A DNA stretch of 64,000 nucleotides from Levilactobacillus tongjiangensis. Its GTDB lineage: Bacteria; Bacillota; Bacilli; Lactobacillales; Lactobacillaceae. The DNA lies in NCBI RefSeq assembly GCF_003946345.1, contig NZ_RHNY01000013.1, positions 1 through 64,000 on the forward strand, written 5' to 3'. The stretch's first letter is position 1, and each line of letters opens with the position of its first letter. Of the stretch, positions 61,804-64,000 are shown in pieces. The position numbers were made by a program, and so were the translations under genes. Below the pieces are notes generated by a model that saw only the letters and a program-made list of their open reading frames with translations, did not search any database and was not told the origin of the DNA.

Positions 61804-61872
61804 GAAAGCGCTTCAAAATTAATTGACAAGGTCGCCAAAAGCGGCTATGATGATTGTAGTAAAGTTTTACTA
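61804..61872 (+). promoter_or_regulatory. galK promoter with cre-like site and gal operator
   Basis: GAAAGCGCTTCA (cre-like) at 61805, TTGACA at 61823-61828 and TATGAT at 61846-61851 (17-base spacing), then the perfect palindrome TAGTAAAGTTTTACTA at 61857-61872 near the expected start of transcription. Fits repression by a LacI/GalR-type regulator plus CcpA control. Confidence 0.65.
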
Positions 61873-61898
61873 AAAAATTTATTAAGGAGTTAATCGCC

Positions 61899-63068
61899 AT
61901 GGATTTCGCCAGCTTAGCATCTGAATACCAAGAACAATTTAACGTCGCACCAGAACGGGTCTTCTTCTCACCAGGACGAATCAATCTGATTGGTGAATAC
62001 ACCGACTTCAACGGTGGTCACGTTTTCCCAGCCGCCATCAGTATGGGGACTTACGCCGCATACTCAGCACGAGACGACAAGCAATTCCGCGTTTACTCCG
62101 CAAACGTTCCTGACGCTGGCGTATTGACGTTCTCACTGGATAACTTAGCCTTTAACAAGGCTGACAACTGGGCCAACTACTTGAAGGGGATGTTGTTCGA
62201 ATTAGCCAAGCAAGACTTGACCATCGATCACGGGTTTGACCTCTTCGTTCATGGGAACTTACCAGATGCTTCTGGTTTGTCCTCATCAGCTTCAATGGAA
62301 ATGTTGATGGGCGAGATTCTTCACGCCGCATACGGCATGAAGTTGGACGAAGTTGAAATGGTTAAGGTCGGCCAACAAGTTGAAAATGACTACTTCGGTT
62401 TGAACACCGGGATCATGGACCAATTTGCTATTGGTATGGGTAAGAAGGACCAAGCCATCCTCTTGGACACCAACACCATGGACTACGAATATGCACCCCT
62501 AGACTTAGGCGACAACGTCGTGGTTATCATGAATACCAAGAAGCGTCGTGAACTGACCGACTCCAAGTACAACGAACGGCGGGCACAATGTGAAGAAGCC
62601 TTACGTCGTTTGCAAACGAAGTTAGACATCAAGACGTTGGGTGACTTAAACGAAGATCAATTTGATCAAAACGCTTATCTGATCAACGATGAAACTTTGA
62701 TCAAGCGTGCACGTCACGCCGTCTTCGAAAACCAACGGACGTTGAAGGCCTTTGCCGCTCTGCAAAAGAGTGACTTAAAGAGCTTCGGTGAATTGGTCAA
62801 CGCTTCTCACATTTCCTTGCACTACGACTTTGAAGTTACGGGTAAGGAATTGGATACGTTGGTTGAAACGGCTTGGAAGCAACCTGGTGTCTTAGGTGCC
62901 CGGATGACTGGTGCCGGCTTCGGTGGCTGTGCCATTGCCATCGTTAAGAAGGCTAACGTTGAAGACTTCGAAGCTAAGGTTGGTAAGGTCTACGAAGACA
63001 CTATCGGCCATCCAGCAGAATTCTACGTCGCAGAAATTGCTGACGGTCCTGCCGAATTACAAAAATAA
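61899..63068 (+). CDS. galK: Galactokinase
   Basis: Phosphorylates alpha-galactose to galactose-1-phosphate. 389 residues: RVFFSPGRINLIGEYTDFNG (galactokinase signature GRINLIGEYTDFNGG), ATP loop ASGLSSSASMEMLMG, DQFAIGMG with the catalytic Asp, and MTGAGFGGCAIAIV. AAGGAG upstream. Confidence 0.96.
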   Translation: MDFASLASEYQEQFNVAPERVFFSPGRINLIGEYTDFNGGHVFPAAISMGTYAAYSARDDKQFRVYSANVPDAGVLTFSLDNLAFNKADNWANYLKGMLFELAKQDLTIDHGFDLFVHGNLPDASGLSSSASMEMLMGEILHAAYGMKLDEVEMVKVGQQVENDYFGLNTGIMDQFAIGMGKKDQAILLDTNTMDYEYAPLDLGDNVVVIMNTKKRRELTDSKYNERRAQCEEALRRLQTKLDIKTLGDLNEDQFDQNAYLINDETLIKRARHAVFENQRTLKAFAALQKSDLKSFGELVNASHISLHYDFEVTGKELDTLVETAWKQPGVLGARMTGAGFGGCAIAIVKKANVEDFEAKVGKVYEDTIGHPAEFYVAEIADGPAELQK

Positions 63069-63091
63069 CTTAATGGTTGTGGGTTAACACT

Positions 63092-63276
63092 TGCCTACGG
63101 CAGACAGAGTACCGCGCTGTGGGGTACCTCTGAAGCCTTGTAAAAAACACAAGTCTTCAAAGCGACTTGAAACCTCGAAGTACACGAGTTTCCAAGCTCG
63201 ACCCAGATTCTAAGGAAGCACAAAACACTTCCTAAGAATCTCGACACTGCGCGGCACTCTGTCTGCCTGCGGCTAG
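63092..63276 (+). repeat. R1 repeat, copy 15 (between galK and galE)
   Basis: Outer arms TACGGCAGACAGAGT and CTCTGTCTGCCTGCGG. Hairpin 3 is a perfect 14-bp stem AGATTCTAAGGAAG/CTTCCTAAGAATCT. The rest of 63069-63445 has no gene. It splits the galactose genes, giving galE a separate transcript or a structured spacer. Confidence 0.88.
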
Positions 63277-63445
63277 GTTAGTCTTAGCATTAAGCGATTA
63301 GGTGGTTGAGCAATGTAGTTAGTGGCAAAATATGTGAGCGCATAACGCTGGCATTGTTAGTCGCAAGTTGCTTAACCAATTAACGAATAATCATAAGTAG
63401 CGTAAAATTATTGATGAAACAAAACATAAGAGGAGGAATTGATCA

Positions 63446-64000
63446 ATGACAGTTTTAGTCTTAGGTGGTGCCGGTTATATCGGTTCCCATGCAGTCGATC
63501 GTTTAATTAGTAAGGGTTATGACGTGGCCGTTGTCGATAATTTGGTAACGGGACACCGGGCCGCTGTGAATAAAAAAGCACGGTTCTACGAAGGGGACCT
63601 GCATGACCAGAAGTTCCTGAACGATGTCTTTGATAAGGAAGATATTGAAGGGGTTATGCACTTTGCTGCCTTCTCCATCGTTCCTGAATCCATGGAAAAG
63701 CCTTTGAAGTACTTTGATAACAACACTGCTGGGATGGTTTCCTTATTGGAAGTCATGAACAAGCACAATGTTAAGCGAATCGTCTTCTCTTCAACCGCTG
63801 CAACTTACGGTGAACCCAAGCAGATTCCTATCAAGGAAACTGACCCACAGATTCCAACCAATCCTTACGGTGAAAGTAAGCTGATGATGGAAAAGATTAT
63901 GGGCTGGTCCGACAAAGCTTACGGCATTAAGTTCGTTGCCTTACGTTACTTTAACGTGGCTGGTGCTAAGGAAGACGGGAGCATTGGTGAAGACCACCAT
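63446..64000 (+). CDS. galE: UDP-glucose 4-epimerase, partial at window end
   Basis: Interconverts UDP-galactose and UDP-glucose. The first 185 residues are in the window: cofactor motif [48 protein letters not shown] with the catalytic Ser/Thr region and [12 protein letters not shown] (YxxxK). AGGAGGA upstream. The frame runs open off the end; galT or galR may follow. Confidence 0.95.
   Translation, partial: MTVLVLGGAGYIGSHAVDRLISKGYDVAVVDNLVTGHRAAVNKKARFYEGDLHDQKFLNDVFDKEDIEGVMHFAAFSIVPESMEKPLKYFDNNTAGMVSLLEVMNKHNVKRIVFSSTAATYGEPKQIPIKETDPQIPTNPYGESKLMMEKIMGWSDKAYGIKFVALRYFNVAGAKEDGSIGEDHH

Noticed and set aside
19565-63276. R1 copies read as CRISPR repeats or tRNA-like genes
   Set aside because: The copies are not regularly spaced and have no spacers; although cloverleaf-like, they lack tRNA box A/B, T-loop and proper arm lengths.

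Overview
The window looks like the chromosome of a heterofermentative, low-to-mid GC lactic acid bacterium of the family Lactobacillaceae. Levilactobacillus (the L. brevis group) is my best guess. The support is the set of gene families, strong AGGAGG-type ribosome binding sites with frequent GTG/TTG starts, a methionine T-box, Rgg-like and LysR regulators, and a galactose cluster with a GPH-type symporter. There is no prophage, CRISPR array, rRNA or intact transposase. I count about 64 protein genes, one tRNA-Arg(TCT), one 34-codon leader peptide, and two degraded genes.

Layout. 0-2.2 kb: secreted GH25 muramidase and secreted metzincin protease. 2.3-7.2 kb: DNA repair operon tag-sbcD-sbcC. 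7.2-11.6 kb: a gene remnant, a choloylglycine-hydrolase-family enzyme, an ElaA-type acetyltransferase and a GH3 beta-glucosidase. 11.7-14.3 kb: an OppA lipoprotein preceded by a cysteine-rich leader peptide and an intrinsic terminator, then a divergent second Tag-like protein. 14.4-17.6 kb: Met T-box and the methionine ABC transporter. 18-30 kb: DMT transporter, phosphatase, GcvH-like/LplA lipoate pair, second OppA, MutY, esterase, cold shock protein, cytochrome b5-like protein, tRNA-Arg and small membrane proteins. 30-42 kb: ThiD, cytosine-deaminase-like amidohydrolase, RNase HI, acetyltransferase, BCCT transporter with an apparent AUU start, UspA, beta-phosphoglucomutase, AAG glycosylase. 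42-56 kb: Rgg-like regulator, MenG/UbiE, Map, MFS exporter, SDR plus shikimate dehydrogenase with a divergent LysR regulator, a PEPCK/HPr-kinase-like P-loop protein, and an acyl-CoA dehydrogenase-EtfB-EtfA operon. 56-64 kb: galactose cluster galM-pgm, two small paralogous proteins, symporter, galK and the start of galE, with matching operator palindromes before galM and galK.

The most unusual structure is a dispersed repeat, called R1 here. I find 15 copies, all intergenic and all between 19.5 and 63.3 kb. A full copy is about 150-190 bp. It is a foldback with a long outer stem enclosing three hairpins, like a cloverleaf or four-way junction. The stem sequences differ greatly between copies while pairing is kept, and the first hairpin loop (AAGCC..GGCGGTCTT) stays constant. 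A third, inverted repeat pair (R3) carries R1 copies at different positions, so each R3 copy serves as a near-empty site for the other; this supports mobility. A second short structured repeat (R2) occurs twice, each time between convergent genes and fused to an intrinsic terminator.

Product names come from reading the translated sequences and recalling family motifs. No database search was run. Repeat boundaries are hand-drawn and accurate to a few bases.
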